Counted from the stretch's first letter, positions 25,313-34,531 are shown. The stretch is DNA of 64,000 nucleotides from Candidatus Thorarchaeota archaeon (GCA_016933575.1 JAFGAR010000081.1:186001-250000); one strand, 5' to 3'. Notes: generated from the letters alone by a model not told the origin. Made by a program: numbers and translations.

Positions 25313-26284
25313 TCAGTCCTCCGTGTGATTGTTTCCAATGAGAATTTCGCCAAGTCTAGTGAGCCCTTCAATACCTCTAATCTCACCATCAAACAGAGGT
25401 ACTTCTGTAAGGTCTAAGTCTGAGTAGAGGTCCCTGATATCATTAAGGTTTGCCTGTTGCATCTCGTATCGCTTTGTACAGAACTGACAGGTAGGATTTG
25501 GTGGTACAAGTTGATTGACAACCATATTATTGGCTGGAATGTGCCACGTATTCAGACTGGCTAAAAGTCGTTGAGTTTCAAAGACTGCCATTGCTTCCGG
25601 AATCATGACCACAACGAACTGTGTTGTGTCCGGATCTGAGAGTTCAATTCTTGCCTGTCGAATCTTATCCTTTGTCTGTTGGATCATCTTCCAAGAATCG
25701 TCTTCTTGCTCTTGCCCCCCACCAAACAGTCCTCTTAGACCTCCAAGCATCGAACTCAACCTCTGGCGAAGTGTTAGCATTTTTCCCAGCCAGCTATCAA
25801 GAAGATCTGGCAACTCCAGAAGTTTCAAAGTATGTCCTGTCGGAGCAGTATCGAAGATGACCCTGTCATAGGACGAGTCTTCTATAAACTCCAAGATCTT
25901 GCCAAATGCCATAGCCTCATCTGATCCCGGTGGTGACATTCCTGTCATATCCCCCATCAGATTCGCAGCCATCTGAGCTTCGGGACCAGCCATACCATCG
26001 CCTACTATGTTCTGAAATTCCTGCATACCCTTCTCAGCATTGATCTCCATTCCCCAAAGATTATCAAAACCCTTGATAGGAATAACTTCTCCGCCTGAGA
26101 GATCTTGGTCAAAACTATCACTCAGACTATGAGCTGGGTCAGTAGATAGAACGAGTGTTCGAAAACCATGTCTTGCAGATAGTACTGCCATAGCCCCTGC
26201 ACAACTTGTCTTTCCGACACCACCCTTGCCTCCAGAGAGGATGAACTTGAGAGAGTCCTTGTATACAACATCGCGGAGAGTCAT
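25313..26284 (-). CDS. Get3/ArsA-type ATPase
   Basis: 323 aa, an SRP/MinD-type ATPase of the ArsA/Get3 (TRC40) family. Deviant P-loop GGKGGVGKT at 18-26; switch I STDPAHSLSDSF; switch II DTAPTGHTLKLLELPDLL; helical insert around MTGMSPPGSDEAMAFGKILE. A CxxC pair (TCQFC) near residue 275 matches the zinc-binding pair of Get3, which eukaryotes use for tail-anchored protein targeting. That favours Get3 over arsenite export, and no ars genes are near. A glycine-rich stretch (GGLRGLFGGGQEQ) lies in the substrate region. Confidence 0.9.
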   Translation of the reverse strand: MTLRDVVYKDSLKFILSGGKGGVGKTSCAGAMAVLSARHGFRTLVLSTDPAHSLSDSFDQDLSGGEVIPIKGFDNLWGMEINAEKGMQEFQNIVGDGMAGPEAQMAANLMGDMTGMSPPGSDEAMAFGKILEFIEDSSYDRVIFDTAPTGHTLKLLELPDLLDSWLGKMLTLRQRLSSMLGGLRGLFGGGQEQEDDSWKMIQQTKDKIRQARIELSDPDTTQFVVVMIPEAMAVFETQRLLASLNTWHIPANNMVVNQLVPPNPTCQFCTKRYEMQQANLNDIRDLYSDLDLTEVPLFDGEIRGIEGLTRLGEILIGNNHTED

Positions 26285-26365
26285 GAATCGACCTCAATGT
26301 GGTCAAAAAACCGAATTCCACATTAATCCTTCCATAGGTTAAAGAGGTCACAAGGAGCTCATAGA

Positions 26366-27175
26366 GTGAATGCACGCATCCAAAGACAGCTGACAAAACT
26401 TATTGAGTACTCTTTGGCACCCAATTTACTGTATATAGAGGGAAGAGGAATGTCGTTTCCACAAGTCCGAACAACAGCTATCGAGTTCCCATCTACATTA
26501 TTGGCACTCTTAGGACTTGAGATACCTGATGGTCTGTATCCTGCAAATGATGAACTGACCAAGAAGTTCAATCCCAAAGCAGTGGTTCTAGTTGTGATAG
26601 ATAACTTTGGTCTCTTTGAGGCTGTAGTCTATAAACCGGAGGCTTTGATTAAGAATATGGAAGCCTTAGCACTCATAGAAACCGATGATCCCTATGCAGT
26701 TCCTCTGATGAAGACCATATTTGCAGGGTCCCGTGACGGGTTTCACTTGATTAACTATGTAAAGAATTCTGGAAAGGTCACAAAGGTCATCTGTAGAGAG
26801 CAAGACATTGCCACTTTTGGGTTTGATCCTTCATATACTGTTAGTCCGCGCGATGACATGGCTACGTATATCGAATCAACTAAACATATCTTCAAGAGTG
26901 AATTACTATATCTTCACTTCTTGGACTTTGAGAGTCTTTACGCTCAATATGGGCACAGGACACCACCGAAGACCCTTCTTGAGAAGATTGTTAGACGTAC
27001 AGATAATTGGATTAAGGTACTACTACGTCAGGCACGTGATGATACTCTCTTTGTAGTAATAGGCAATCATGGGCGCCATCCTGTACCCTTAAACTATGAG
27101 GGGAAGCTGGCTGAATGGCGAAATGCCAATGCTCCTATTGCAATCATATTCCAGAAGCGAAAGTCGTCTACCTAG
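26366..27175 (+). CDS. Alkaline-phosphatase-fold protein, atypical
   Basis: 269 aa. The core KAVVLVVIDNFGLFEAVVYK (about 71-90), the strand LLYLHFLDFESLYAQYGH, and LFVVIGNHGRHPV follow the layout of type I phosphodiesterase/alkaline-phosphatase-fold enzymes. The metal sites would be an Asp, a D-x-x-x-x-H pair and a final (S/N)DHG. Here the last reads GNHG and the nucleophile after VID-N is not a clear Ser/Thr, so activity may be altered. It is divergent from Get3. The start GTG or ATG near 26366 is fixed by similarity only loosely. Confidence 0.6.
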   Translation: MNARIQRQLTKLIEYSLAPNLLYIEGRGMSFPQVRTTAIEFPSTLLALLGLEIPDGLYPANDELTKKFNPKAVVLVVIDNFGLFEAVVYKPEALIKNMEALALIETDDPYAVPLMKTIFAGSRDGFHLINYVKNSGKVTKVICREQDIATFGFDPSYTVSPRDDMATYIESTKHIFKSELLYLHFLDFESLYAQYGHRTPPKTLLEKIVRRTDNWIKVLLRQARDDTLFVVIGNHGRHPVPLNYEGKLAEWRNANAPIAIIFQKRKSST

Positions 27176-27981
27176 ACCAAAGGTAGGAGTGTTGGCAATC
27201 CAAATACTATTGCTATCATGGCTAGGACAAGACAGAGCTTCCAGAAGCTGATTTTTCGAGCCAGGCGTAGCAGGAACTCCATGGAAAGAAGACCAACAAC
27301 GAATACTATCAGCTCTATGAGTATCAGGTCTATGATATCTATGCTAGCTGGAATAGTATTGCCTGTAACTATCTCTACTGCAAGAATACCTAAGACTGCT
27401 GGAACACTCATCAAGAAGCTGAATCTAAGGGCGGTTTCTTTGTCAATTCTCTGCATGAGAAGAGCTGAAACAGTCACGCCTGATCGGCTCAGTCCTGGTA
27501 ACACAGAGCTCCCTTGAACAAGTCCAGTCACTAAGGCTTCCCGGTTGGTAGGTTCCCTTATCTCTGATGGTGTTGAATTCTCTTCAGTCTTTTGACGCGT
27601 TGGCAAGTAGAGCATAATCGCTGTGATCAGTAGAAGTACACCAACAAGGATGTTCAACATCTCTCCTTGGAAAGCAGCTATACTGTCCTTCAAAAAGACA
27701 TACAGAGGAATCGCAGTGATCGCTGTTGCTACTGTGGCAATAAGTAATAATCTTGTCAACTGTCTATCTTTGAGCGAAATGATGTTGAGGATGATCCTCG
27801 GGTACCGAACAATAACTGCTAGGGCAGTGCCCAAATGGAGCCAAACAACTAGGGAAACAATCTCACTTGCAGGGACTGACGTAAAATTATAGATAAAGAA
27901 CACAACCTGTCCTTCACTACTGATTGGCAACCATTCAACAAGTCCTTGCAAGAGAGCCACAATTATCTGCCAGAGCTCCAT
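27172..27981 (-). CDS. uppP: Undecaprenyl-diphosphatase-like (UppP/BacA) membrane protein
   Basis: 269 aa with about eight membrane segments. The two family motifs are present: QGLVEWLPISSEGQVVF (the E-rich motif near the N-terminus) and GSSVLPGLSRSGVTVSALLM (the PGxSRSG motif). The protein removes one phosphate from polyprenyl diphosphates, recycling the lipid carrier used for surface glycans. In archaea the substrate is probably dolichyl or similar diphosphate (inference). It converges with, and overlaps by 4 nt, the gene at 26366. Confidence 0.9.
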   Translation of the reverse strand: MELWQIIVALLQGLVEWLPISSEGQVVFFIYNFTSVPASEIVSLVVWLHLGTALAVIVRYPRIILNIISLKDRQLTRLLLIATVATAITAIPLYVFLKDSIAAFQGEMLNILVGVLLLITAIMLYLPTRQKTEENSTPSEIREPTNREALVTGLVQGSSVLPGLSRSGVTVSALLMQRIDKETALRFSFLMSVPAVLGILAVEIVTGNTIPASIDIIDLILIELIVFVVGLLSMEFLLRLARKISFWKLCLVLAMIAIVFGLPTLLPLV

Positions 27982-28057
27982 TTCTCATCAAATCCTACCC
28001 ATTCGCGATATGCAGAAGAATTAAAAAGATAGTCCAACCGACTCCAGCTTAACGTGG

Positions 28058-28729
28058 GTGCCTTCAATGGTGTTAGATAATGAACGATTCCTAAGTTCCG
28101 AACTTGCAAACATTAGTCAGATGCTGGAAGAGCATTTTCGAGCAGCTTTGTCGGCAAGTAAAATTGTGCACGTTGCAGTAACCGATTGGTTGAATGGCAA
28201 AAAAGCAATCGACCCGGAAGAGCTGCAAAAGGTCACTGCTCTTGAAGAGAAGGGTGATGAACTAAAACACACTATACTCAATGAACTGGCAAAAGCGAGT
28301 ACATTGATGCAGCGCGAGGACCTTCTCCGACTTGTACATTATAACGATAAACTTACAGATGGCGCTGAATGGTGTATTTACCACTTGTCAGCCATCATAG
28401 GTTTCTGGACTCCTGATGGTGAGATAAAGGATAAGATTGCTAAGATGAGTGATTTGGTGCTGGAGGAGATTACCCAGCAACGAGAAGCTGTGCGATTCCT
28501 TTCTATCAATATGCAAGAGTCTATGAAGCGTGCTGATGAAATCTGTAAGATTGAGAAACAGATAGATGTTCTTCAGAGAGAGATTGTGACATTGCTCTAT
28601 CCAGCCCAAATCCCTCTTGCTGTGCTATTGAGATTCCGTGATTTTATCAATATGATGGAGGACATAGCTAACTTCGGTGAGGATGCAGCCATCACAATCA
28701 GGGCACTCTCACTCACTCTGAATATGTGA
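28058..28729 (+). CDS. PhoU-like (DUF47) helical protein
   Basis: 223 aa, all-helical. Two PhoU-like repeats are visible with the metal-binding style motifs TALEEKGDELKHTILNEL and MMEDIANFGEDAAITIRAL. DUF47 proteins often lie next to phosphate transporters (Pit); none is adjacent here. The gene begins a short same-strand run leading to EndA (18 nt gap). The GTG/ATG start is supported by the family N-terminus (LEEHFRAALSASKIVHVAV). Confidence 0.82.
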   Translation: MPSMVLDNERFLSSELANISQMLEEHFRAALSASKIVHVAVTDWLNGKKAIDPEELQKVTALEEKGDELKHTILNELAKASTLMQREDLLRLVHYNDKLTDGAEWCIYHLSAIIGFWTPDGEIKDKIAKMSDLVLEEITQQREAVRFLSINMQESMKRADEICKIEKQIDVLQREIVTLLYPAQIPLAVLLRFRDFINMMEDIANFGEDAAITIRALSLTLNM

Positions 28730-28747
28730 TTTAGCTGGTGTCATTGA

Positions 28748-29314
28748 TTGACTGAAGATAATCATGGGGTCGCAGTTGCCAAACTTATCGGTGATCGGGC
28801 AATAGTCTGGAATCCCGATGATGGGATGCGGCTCTATGATCAAGGGTATTATGGACAACCTGTGGGCATAAGGAAACCCAAGTCACCAGTCTTTGATAAG
28901 CCTCTTGAGCTCTCGTTAGTAGAATGTGCTTACCTGACGCGGGAAAATATAGTACAGGTTGTCGACTCAACTGATAATCATATTCTTACCCTTGATGAGC
29001 TTCTTTCAATGGGATTGAAGATATCTGATGATTTCAAAGACAGATTCTTAGTCTATGCACAGCTGCGAGAGCGTGGTTACATTGTACGTCCCGGATTGAA
29101 ATTTGGTACTGATTTTGCAGTATATGAGAAAGGACCTGGTATAGATCATGCACCTTTTCTTGTTCATGTGATTGCCCAGAAGACTGGTGTGGTTCCTCTG
29201 GATATTGTTCGTGCTGGAAGACTCGCAACCAGCGTAAAGAAGCGATTCATCATTGCCACGGTGAAGGAGAATGGGGAGATAGCTCATTATTCATTCATCT
29301 GGCACCGACCATAA
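28748..29314 (+). CDS. endA: tRNA-intron endonuclease
   Basis: EndA (188 aa) cuts bulge-helix-bulge introns from archaeal tRNAs and rRNAs. The C-terminal nuclease domain shows the catalytic triad region: Tyr126 in FAVYEKGPG, His134 in DHAPFLVHV, and Lys164/165 in ATSVKKRFIIA. The N-terminal domain is also of normal length, so this fits the homodimer/homotetramer alpha form. The start is TTG 28748. Confidence 0.92.
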   Translation: MTEDNHGVAVAKLIGDRAIVWNPDDGMRLYDQGYYGQPVGIRKPKSPVFDKPLELSLVECAYLTRENIVQVVDSTDNHILTLDELLSMGLKISDDFKDRFLVYAQLRERGYIVRPGLKFGTDFAVYEKGPGIDHAPFLVHVIAQKTGVVPLDIVRAGRLATSVKKRFIIATVKENGEIAHYSFIWHRP

Positions 29315-29397
29315 TACCAGGATTATCCATGAGCAAAACAATTAAGTTGGCAATCGCGAAGATGATAGTAACATCTAGCCCCTGAGGATGAATCCTG

Positions 29398-29715
29398 ATG
29401 GCTAATAAAGCTGAGAACGCGAAGGCTTTTGGTTTGCTGTTGGCCGAAGCCTGGGAGAACACTCCCTCATTCATATGCAGCAACGAGGACTACATATATT
29501 GTTTGTATCCTGCCGATGAGACGAAGGTCAAGTGGGTGGAAGCATCACTCACCTTTCCAGATGGATCTTTGGATAAGAAAGATATTGATCCTGTCAAGGC
29601 GATAGCACTATTGGTAGAGGAACTTAAGGTACTCCCCAATTATGGTGCAGATACCATAGTGACTACGAAAGCCCAACTGGATGAAGTTGCGGGTCGCCTT
29701 GGTAGCCTGACATAG
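29398..29715 (+). CDS. Unknown small protein
   Basis: 105 aa, not recognised. It is soluble, with an N-terminal helix (AKAFGLLLAEAWENTPSFIC), two strands (YIYCLYPADET, VEASLTFPDGS), and a helix that ends the protein. The layout might be a small alpha/beta fold. It starts at ATG 29398 and is followed 58 nt later by the likely start of the zinc-ribbon coiled-coil protein. Confidence 0.55.
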   Translation: MANKAENAKAFGLLLAEAWENTPSFICSNEDYIYCLYPADETKVKWVEASLTFPDGSLDKKDIDPVKAIALLVEELKVLPNYGADTIVTTKAQLDEVAGRLGSLT

Positions 29716-29773
29716 TGCGATGGTCTATGGTCCTTTGTTTGGGACCAAATCATGTCACGGACGGAGCGGGATT

Positions 29774-30583
29774 ATGCCGGAAGTACTAGTTGTATGTCCT
29801 TCGTGTGGAAAAGAAGTTCCTGAAGGGAAATTCTGTAATATCTGTGGGGAGCTCCTTCCTCCATTACAAGATGATATTGGTTCTAGGTCAGAGGATGTCA
29901 CTTCTACTCAGAACCATGATATGATTTCTACAGAAGATAAAGCCCCACTAGAGCCCCTTTCACTACCACATTTCGATGTGGTCATAGAGGATATGCCTTA
30001 TGAAGCCGCAGTCATTCTACTATCAAGTTCGGAGCTTGTTGAAATCGACAAAGAACTAGACCGGATAATAGAGCAGACAAAAGCAACGCGCCAAGCACTT
30101 CAGCTGCAACAGGCTGATAGGACCGTTCTCACAGCACGCGCAGAAACACTACGACAGCAGTTTGAAAAGACTCGAGAGCGTCGTCGCGAACTAATCTCAG
30201 TTAAAGATAGGCTCGTTCTTGAGAAGATTCTTGAGGCTCTTGACAAACAAGAAGCACGACTATCCAAACTGGATGAAATTGCTGGTACGCTGGATAAGGA
30301 GGTCTATCAGGAGCAACGAGTAGAAATTCTTCACGCGATCAAAGATCTCCGAATGAACCTCAAAGAGGCAACAAAATCTGGCACAAAGTGGTCTAAGGGC
30401 ATTAAGACCACTCTGAAGAAGCTTGGTAAAGAATTGAATCGACTTGATGCTAAATTCAAGATTGGTGATGTTTCAAGAGAAAAATATGAGGAGTCAACAT
30501 CAAGATTAGAACGAAGCGTTCGAATTGTCGAAGGTGGTCTGAAGCGACTAGATGAATCACTCAGTATAGCTAGGAAGAGATAA
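29774..30583 (+). CDS. Zinc-ribbon protein with long coiled coils
   Basis: 269 aa from ATG 29774, chosen because GGAGCGGG lies just upstream; a frame 18 codons longer exists but lacks such a site. The N-terminus holds a zinc ribbon, CPSCGKEVPEGKFCNICGEL. An acidic linker follows, then over 170 residues of charged coiled coil (IDKELDRIIEQTKATRQALQ, ETLRQQFEKTRERRRELIS, and more). A scaffold or ESCRT-like helical role is conceivable, but no family is recognised. Confidence 0.65.
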   Translation: MPEVLVVCPSCGKEVPEGKFCNICGELLPPLQDDIGSRSEDVTSTQNHDMISTEDKAPLEPLSLPHFDVVIEDMPYEAAVILLSSSELVEIDKELDRIIEQTKATRQALQLQQADRTVLTARAETLRQQFEKTRERRRELISVKDRLVLEKILEALDKQEARLSKLDEIAGTLDKEVYQEQRVEILHAIKDLRMNLKEATKSGTKWSKGIKTTLKKLGKELNRLDAKFKIGDVSREKYEESTSRLERSVRIVEGGLKRLDESLSIARKR

Positions 30584-30616
30584 GAAAATAGAAGCATGAT
30601 CTTGGAGCGTAAAAAT

Positions 30617-30916
30617 ATGGCAACAGGATATGTTGAATGTACTGCATTGTGCAAGAGTTTCAAGTGTGACAAACAACCTCCAGCTCTGAAGATTATCCAG
30701 AAGAGCGGTAAGAAAACAATCTGGTGTACCTGGATTGATGAGGAATGTGACGGTCCATGGTGTAAATTTTCAAAATGCATGGAACGACGTATGACTGATG
30801 ATGGACGATGTAAGCCTCCAATCAAAAAGGTCGAACCAGCAGTCCGTCAAGCCGATGACTTCGAATACCCTGATGCTATTCCAAAGGATATAGCTAAAAA
30901 ACTCGGTAAGCGTTGA
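30617..30916 (+). CDS. Unknown cysteine-rich small protein
   Basis: 99 aa from ATG 30617 (GGAG 9 nt upstream). Eight cysteines lie in the first two thirds (ECTALCKSFKC, IWCTWIDEECDGPWCKFSKC, GRCKPP), which suggests zinc or iron-sulfur binding. The C-terminus is charged (DFEYPDAIPKDIAKKLGKR). It follows the coiled-coil protein by about 33 nt and is probably co-transcribed with it. No known family recognised. Confidence 0.6.
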   Translation: MATGYVECTALCKSFKCDKQPPALKIIQKSGKKTIWCTWIDEECDGPWCKFSKCMERRMTDDGRCKPPIKKVEPAVRQADDFEYPDAIPKDIAKKLGKR

Positions 30917-31001
30917 GACCTAGTGCCTAGACTTTTGTATAGGCCCCGCAATGTCTATAAGTAATACGAAGTCACTCGCACTCACACAAAGGTGAAATCA
31001 A

Positions 31002-31127
31002 GTGTTTGAGGAAATCCGTCCAGAGATGAGAGCTCTCATCTATTTCATGGTTGGAATATCGTTCTTAGGCATTGGCATCCTGTTAGGTCAGGCTGCTTTC
31101 GCTATCGGTTTTTTGACTTGGCCATAG
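31002..31127 (+). CDS. 41-residue membrane peptide
   Basis: A short frame starting at GTG 31002 with AAGGTGA 6 nt upstream. It encodes MFEEIRPEMRALIYFMVGIS, FLGIGILLGQAAFAIGFLTW and a final P: an acidic start and one long hydrophobic region. A TATA-like TCTATAAG at about 30951 would start transcription about 20 nt before it. The next gene begins 34 nt later, so it could be the leader gene of a two-gene unit. Translation is inferred. Confidence 0.5.
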   Translation: MFEEIRPEMRALIYFMVGISFLGIGILLGQAAFAIGFLTWP

Positions 31128-31161
31128 AAGCGCAGCGCCTGTAAGTCAGGGTGATTGCCTT

Positions 31162-32154
31162 TTGACACGAATTGATGATATTCTCGAACTATTGACCAAT
31201 TTTGACGGCATTTCTCGTAAGTTTGTGTTACCATCAATTATAGACAAATTACGACTCAGTTCCTATAAGGGTGACACGCCCCATAGTTTGGGGGAAGACT
31301 CAGCTGCAATAGGTACAAACTCTGATGACTTTGTCCTTCTCACTACTGATGCAATTGTTGAAGATCTCTGTCTCGGTCACCCGCGAGCGGCTGGATTCAA
31401 TGCAGTTCTTGCTAATGCAATGGATATCTATGCTGCGGGAGGTACTCCTACATCCTTTGCTGTTGCTCTTTCCTATGCAGATCCGAAGATAGGAGAGGCT
31501 ATTCTGGATGGATTAATTACAGGTTCTCATACATTCAAGATACCTATTGTCAGAGGCCATACAAATCCTCGTTCATCCTCTACATATGTTGTTGGATCTG
31601 CGACAGGAACTGTGCAGAAGAACAGTCTTCTTACAGCCGGTGGGGCCGAAGATGGTGACATATTGGTCATGCTCTTTGATAGGACCGGACAACGAGGGGC
31701 ACATTATCATCTTGGATGGGATTCCGTAACGGATAGATCCTCTGAGAATGTTGTGAAACGATTGAGTGTTATGAATGAGATTGCTGGTAGACAATTAGTT
31801 ACTGCTTCAAAGGATGTATCTGTTGCAGGTATCGTTGGTACAGCAGCTATGATGTTGGAATATTCAGGAAAGGGGGGAACACTCGAACTGAATGCGATAG
31901 ACAAAGCCAGGCCAAAAGATATCCCTCTTGAGGACTGGTTACGTATGTATATCTCTCTCGGGTTCCTAGTTGCTACTCCTCTAAGCCATATCAATAACCT
32001 GAAGAAGATTGCACAGGCACATGAGCTCTCTGCGTGTCGAATTGGTGTGGTCGATGATACCCGAGAGGTGAAGCTCTCACTTGATGGAGAGGTCCGTGTC
32101 ATGTTTGATTTTACTAAGGGTCCTGTGTTGACTCCAAAGACTGGACATGTCTGA
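31162..32154 (+). CDS. AIR-synthase-related (PurM-like) ATP-binding protein
   Basis: 330 aa with the PurM/ThiL/SelD/HypE fold. The ATP/metal segment SLGEDSAAIG (about 42-51) and the strand FVLLTTDAIVEDL precede the glycine-rich DIYAAGGTPTSFAVALSYAD. It resembles AIR-synthase-related proteins of archaea, whose substrates are not settled. It is not selenophosphate synthetase: there is no N-terminal Cys or Sec with the usual glycine-rich loop. The start is TTG 31162. Confidence 0.75.
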   Translation: MTRIDDILELLTNFDGISRKFVLPSIIDKLRLSSYKGDTPHSLGEDSAAIGTNSDDFVLLTTDAIVEDLCLGHPRAAGFNAVLANAMDIYAAGGTPTSFAVALSYADPKIGEAILDGLITGSHTFKIPIVRGHTNPRSSSTYVVGSATGTVQKNSLLTAGGAEDGDILVMLFDRTGQRGAHYHLGWDSVTDRSSENVVKRLSVMNEIAGRQLVTASKDVSVAGIVGTAAMMLEYSGKGGTLELNAIDKARPKDIPLEDWLRMYISLGFLVATPLSHINNLKKIAQAHELSACRIGVVDDTREVKLSLDGEVRVMFDFTKGPVLTPKTGHV

Positions 32155-32204
32155 TAGATAGCTGCGTTATAGTTATAATGTCCAAACATAGCTAGACTAG
32201 TGAA

Positions 32205-32429
32205 GTGTCCCAAGTGTCGACAATCAAGGAGTGCAGCATTCTTGGCTGCAGAAAAACATCAAAGAGGTCTTTCGCCACAGTGCGAATCATGGAGAGTATC
32301 ACCAACTCTAGTCTAAAAGTAAAGGACGCTCGAGCAAGGAAGATCTACCTGTGTGCAGATCACTGGAAGATTGTAAAGAAAGCCTTCAAGAAGGATACAA
32401 AGGGTGAGCGGCTTCGCTGGGGCCATTAG
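32205..32429 (+). CDS. Small protein with likely zinc knuckle
   Basis: 74 aa, start GTG 32205. The pattern CSILGCRKTSKRSF followed by YLCADHWKIVKKAF gives two Cys, then Cys and His at a distance that could bind zinc. The end is basic (FKKDTKGERLRWGH). It may bind nucleic acid. It lies in front of the ModE-type regulator by 53 nt. Confidence 0.55.
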   Translation: MSQVSTIKECSILGCRKTSKRSFATVRIMESITNSSLKVKDARARKIYLCADHWKIVKKAFKKDTKGERLRWGH

Positions 32430-32482
32430 TTTAGCATGGTATTGGAATGAGAGGCATTCCAATCAAGAGAAGGGGTGTTCCT

Positions 32483-32842
32483 ATGTCCAAACAGGGCAAT
32501 AAACCTGGTGACCTAAAACCAAACTTCAAACTCTGGTTTGAGAGCGATGATGAGTATATCTTCGGTCCCGGAGCCTGTGCAATTCTCAAGTCAATACATG
32601 AGGAAGGCACAATCACCAAGGGAGCTGAAAAACTTGGAATGTCTTACCGTTATGCATGGGGAGTAATTCGGAGGATCGAAAAGAAACTTGATACACATCT
32701 CATCGAGACATACAAGGGTGGACAGACTGGCGGGGGCGGTGCTCGAGTTACCGAATTTGGTCTACACTTGATCGAGACGTATACTAATCTAAACGATACA
32801 CTTGAGCGTGCAGTTCAACGGTCTGGTCATATTACTCTATGA
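32483..32842 (+). CDS. ModE-type winged-helix regulator
   Basis: 119 aa from ATG 32483, which has AAGGGGTG 6 nt upstream. The DNA-binding domain of ModE is clear: PGACAILKSIHEEGTITKGA, then EKLGMSYRYAWGVIRRIEKK, and GGARVTEFGLHLIETY. The molbindin domain that senses molybdate is missing, as in many archaeal versions. Regulation of molybdate or tungstate uptake or use is likely and fits the MobA, MoaD and AOR genes elsewhere in the window. It converges with the NapH-like gene, overlapping by 6 nt. Confidence 0.85.
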   Translation: MSKQGNKPGDLKPNFKLWFESDDEYIFGPGACAILKSIHEEGTITKGAEKLGMSYRYAWGVIRRIEKKLDTHLIETYKGGQTGGGGARVTEFGLHLIETYTNLNDTLERAVQRSGHITL

Positions 32843-33898
32843 GAATCGTATAACAATTGCATCATTCGGACAGTGGCTCTTGCATTCAAGGCACATGATA
32901 CAGTCAGGGCTATGCATGTGCTGATATGGAAATCTTCGAATTCTAATGTTCATTGGACAGACAACCTCACAGACATTACATGTATCTGGGGTACAACGTG
33001 CTGGGTTTCTTCCAATTCCTATCAATGCCTCACGAGAGAATACACTATAGAGCCATCCTGCTGGACAGATCCATCTACAAAACCATCTGGGTATCCAGAA
33101 AGACACGATGAATACGAATATCACGAAGGCTAGTTGAAGGAGTACAAAGCCCCATTGGGTGATATACCAAAGGGTTGCCAGGCTTGTTGGCCACAATCCT
33201 GTTGTCTGGTCTGGAAATATCTCAAAGAGAATAGTTGCAGGATTGAATGGTGCAAATGCATCATTTGCAAAGGCTCCCAAGGTTGCCTCGAGGGCTGCTT
33301 CCGTGCCAGTTGCCTTAGCAAATCCATACCAGACAGCTAGTCCAACGACAATCACAAAGATGTAGATTTTGATTTTGCGTAGGTCCTGTTCAGTATTTGG
33401 GGCTGGTCTGACTTTCGTGCGCTTTGGTAAGGTGACAAAGTCCTGGATGGTTCCGATTGGACATATCCATCCACAGGGTGCCCGTCCAACGAAAATCAAG
33501 ATAATAATCATAGCACCGATGGTGAAGAAAGGAAATGCTCCTGAAGTGAATGTCCGTTGCATTACATCGAACGAACCTGCTATTACACCAAATGGTGCCT
33601 CCAAAGGAGCAATGATTGGTAAGGTTGGCAGGAGATCCCTAAATCCTGTCCAGAACGCTGTGATATAATCTGCACCGAACCATGCGGTGAAAATGTAGGC
33701 ATTGATACCTATGAAGAAGAAAATCTGGACTACTCGACGAAGCATTCTCAAATTGAATATGAAGCCAAGAGGATTGCTTCTGACCTTCTTTACTTTCTCT
33801 TTGTCCTTCTCTTTGACTGGTTCTTCAACCAATTCTTCTGGCTCAAGAAGTTCTTCTTCCTCGCCAGTGTCTTCTAGCCTCTCGGCATCTTCTGCCAT
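32837..33898 (-). CDS. NapH-like membrane iron-sulfur protein
   Basis: 353 aa from ATG 33898. This start has GAGG upstream, and a TATA-like TTTTTAAT at about 33950 would place the transcript start near 33925, ruling out the longer frame. After an acidic, then basic, cytoplasmic segment come four or more membrane helices. Two CxxxCP motifs lie at membrane borders, APCGWICPIGTIQDF and WFCRWICPAGWLYS. Two [4Fe-4S] sites close the protein (CTPDTCNVCEVVCP and CIMCLECKSHCP). It probably moves electrons to or from the quinone pool or a periplasmic partner. Confidence 0.87.
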   Translation of the reverse strand: MAEDAERLEDTGEEEELLEPEELVEEPVKEKDKEKVKKVRSNPLGFIFNLRMLRRVVQIFFFIGINAYIFTAWFGADYITAFWTGFRDLLPTLPIIAPLEAPFGVIAGSFDVMQRTFTSGAFPFFTIGAMIIILIFVGRAPCGWICPIGTIQDFVTLPKRTKVRPAPNTEQDLRKIKIYIFVIVVGLAVWYGFAKATGTEAALEATLGAFANDAFAPFNPATILFEIFPDQTTGLWPTSLATLWYITQWGFVLLQLAFVIFVFIVSFWIPRWFCRWICPAGWLYSVFSREALIGIGRNPARCTPDTCNVCEVVCPMNIRIRRFPYQHMHSPDCIMCLECKSHCPNDAIVIRFS

Positions 33899-34009
33899 GA
33901 ATTCATTCCTCGCCTGGAGCGCTGATGACGGCGAAAACTTGCGCCTGATTAAAAACGTTATGCTGGATTGAAAGAGCTTGGTTTGCATACAAATAATTGT
34001 CTATGCGGG

Positions 34010-34429
34010 TCAAATGAGGCTGTAAGTGATATAAATCACGTTTGATTCCAATGTAAAGGTCATGTTGTAATTTCCGGATTCAGTTGGTGGGCTAATTACG
34101 ATTGGATGTAAGAACGTTTCAGACCAGATTGCATTACTTGCTGGAGGGTCCACTCCTAGATTCAGAGTTATGATTAGAGTGTAATCACTATCCGTCGTTA
34201 TACTGATTCCTGCAGGTAGATAGACCTGGATTGACCGGCTATCATACTCTCCCACGTCAACTTGTCGTGTAGCATTGAATATCTGTTGTGCAGCGAGCTC
34301 TCCTTCTTGCAGGTGTTGGGTCGTTGCCATTGTGTCAATTGCGTAGAGTAGCACCGGAACCCCAATAATCACTGCTGTTGAGAGTCCCACAGCAATCAGC
34401 ATCATTTTTTCCAGAGACCGTGATACCAT
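34010..34429 (-). CDS. Membrane-anchored, pilin-like protein
   Basis: 139 aa. A short charged start (MVSRSLEKMM) leads into a hydrophobic helix (LIAVGLSTAVIIGVPVLLYA, about 11-30) and then a beta-rich outer domain with N-x-T sites. This resembles archaeal type IV pilin/archaellin-like layout, but no clear class III cleavage site was fixed. No pilus assembly genes are adjacent. It is divergent from selB. Confidence 0.5.
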   Translation of the reverse strand: MVSRSLEKMMLIAVGLSTAVIIGVPVLLYAIDTMATTQHLQEGELAAQQIFNATRQVDVGEYDSRSIQVYLPAGISITTDSDYTLIITLNLGVDPPASNAIWSETFLHPIVISPPTESGNYNMTFTLESNVIYITYSLI

Positions 34430-34531
34430 ATTTTTCTATCCGACACTCTCCCACATAAACTACTCTGAAACTAAAACAGCAGCGAGCAAGATTTTATCTT
34501 TGGTTCTACCAGTTGTGTGAGTGGCGATATT

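Noticed and set aside
31162..32154. PurM-like protein as selenophosphate synthetase
   Set aside because: The fold is shared, but the N-terminal redox Cys/Sec and glycine-rich loop of SelD are missing.
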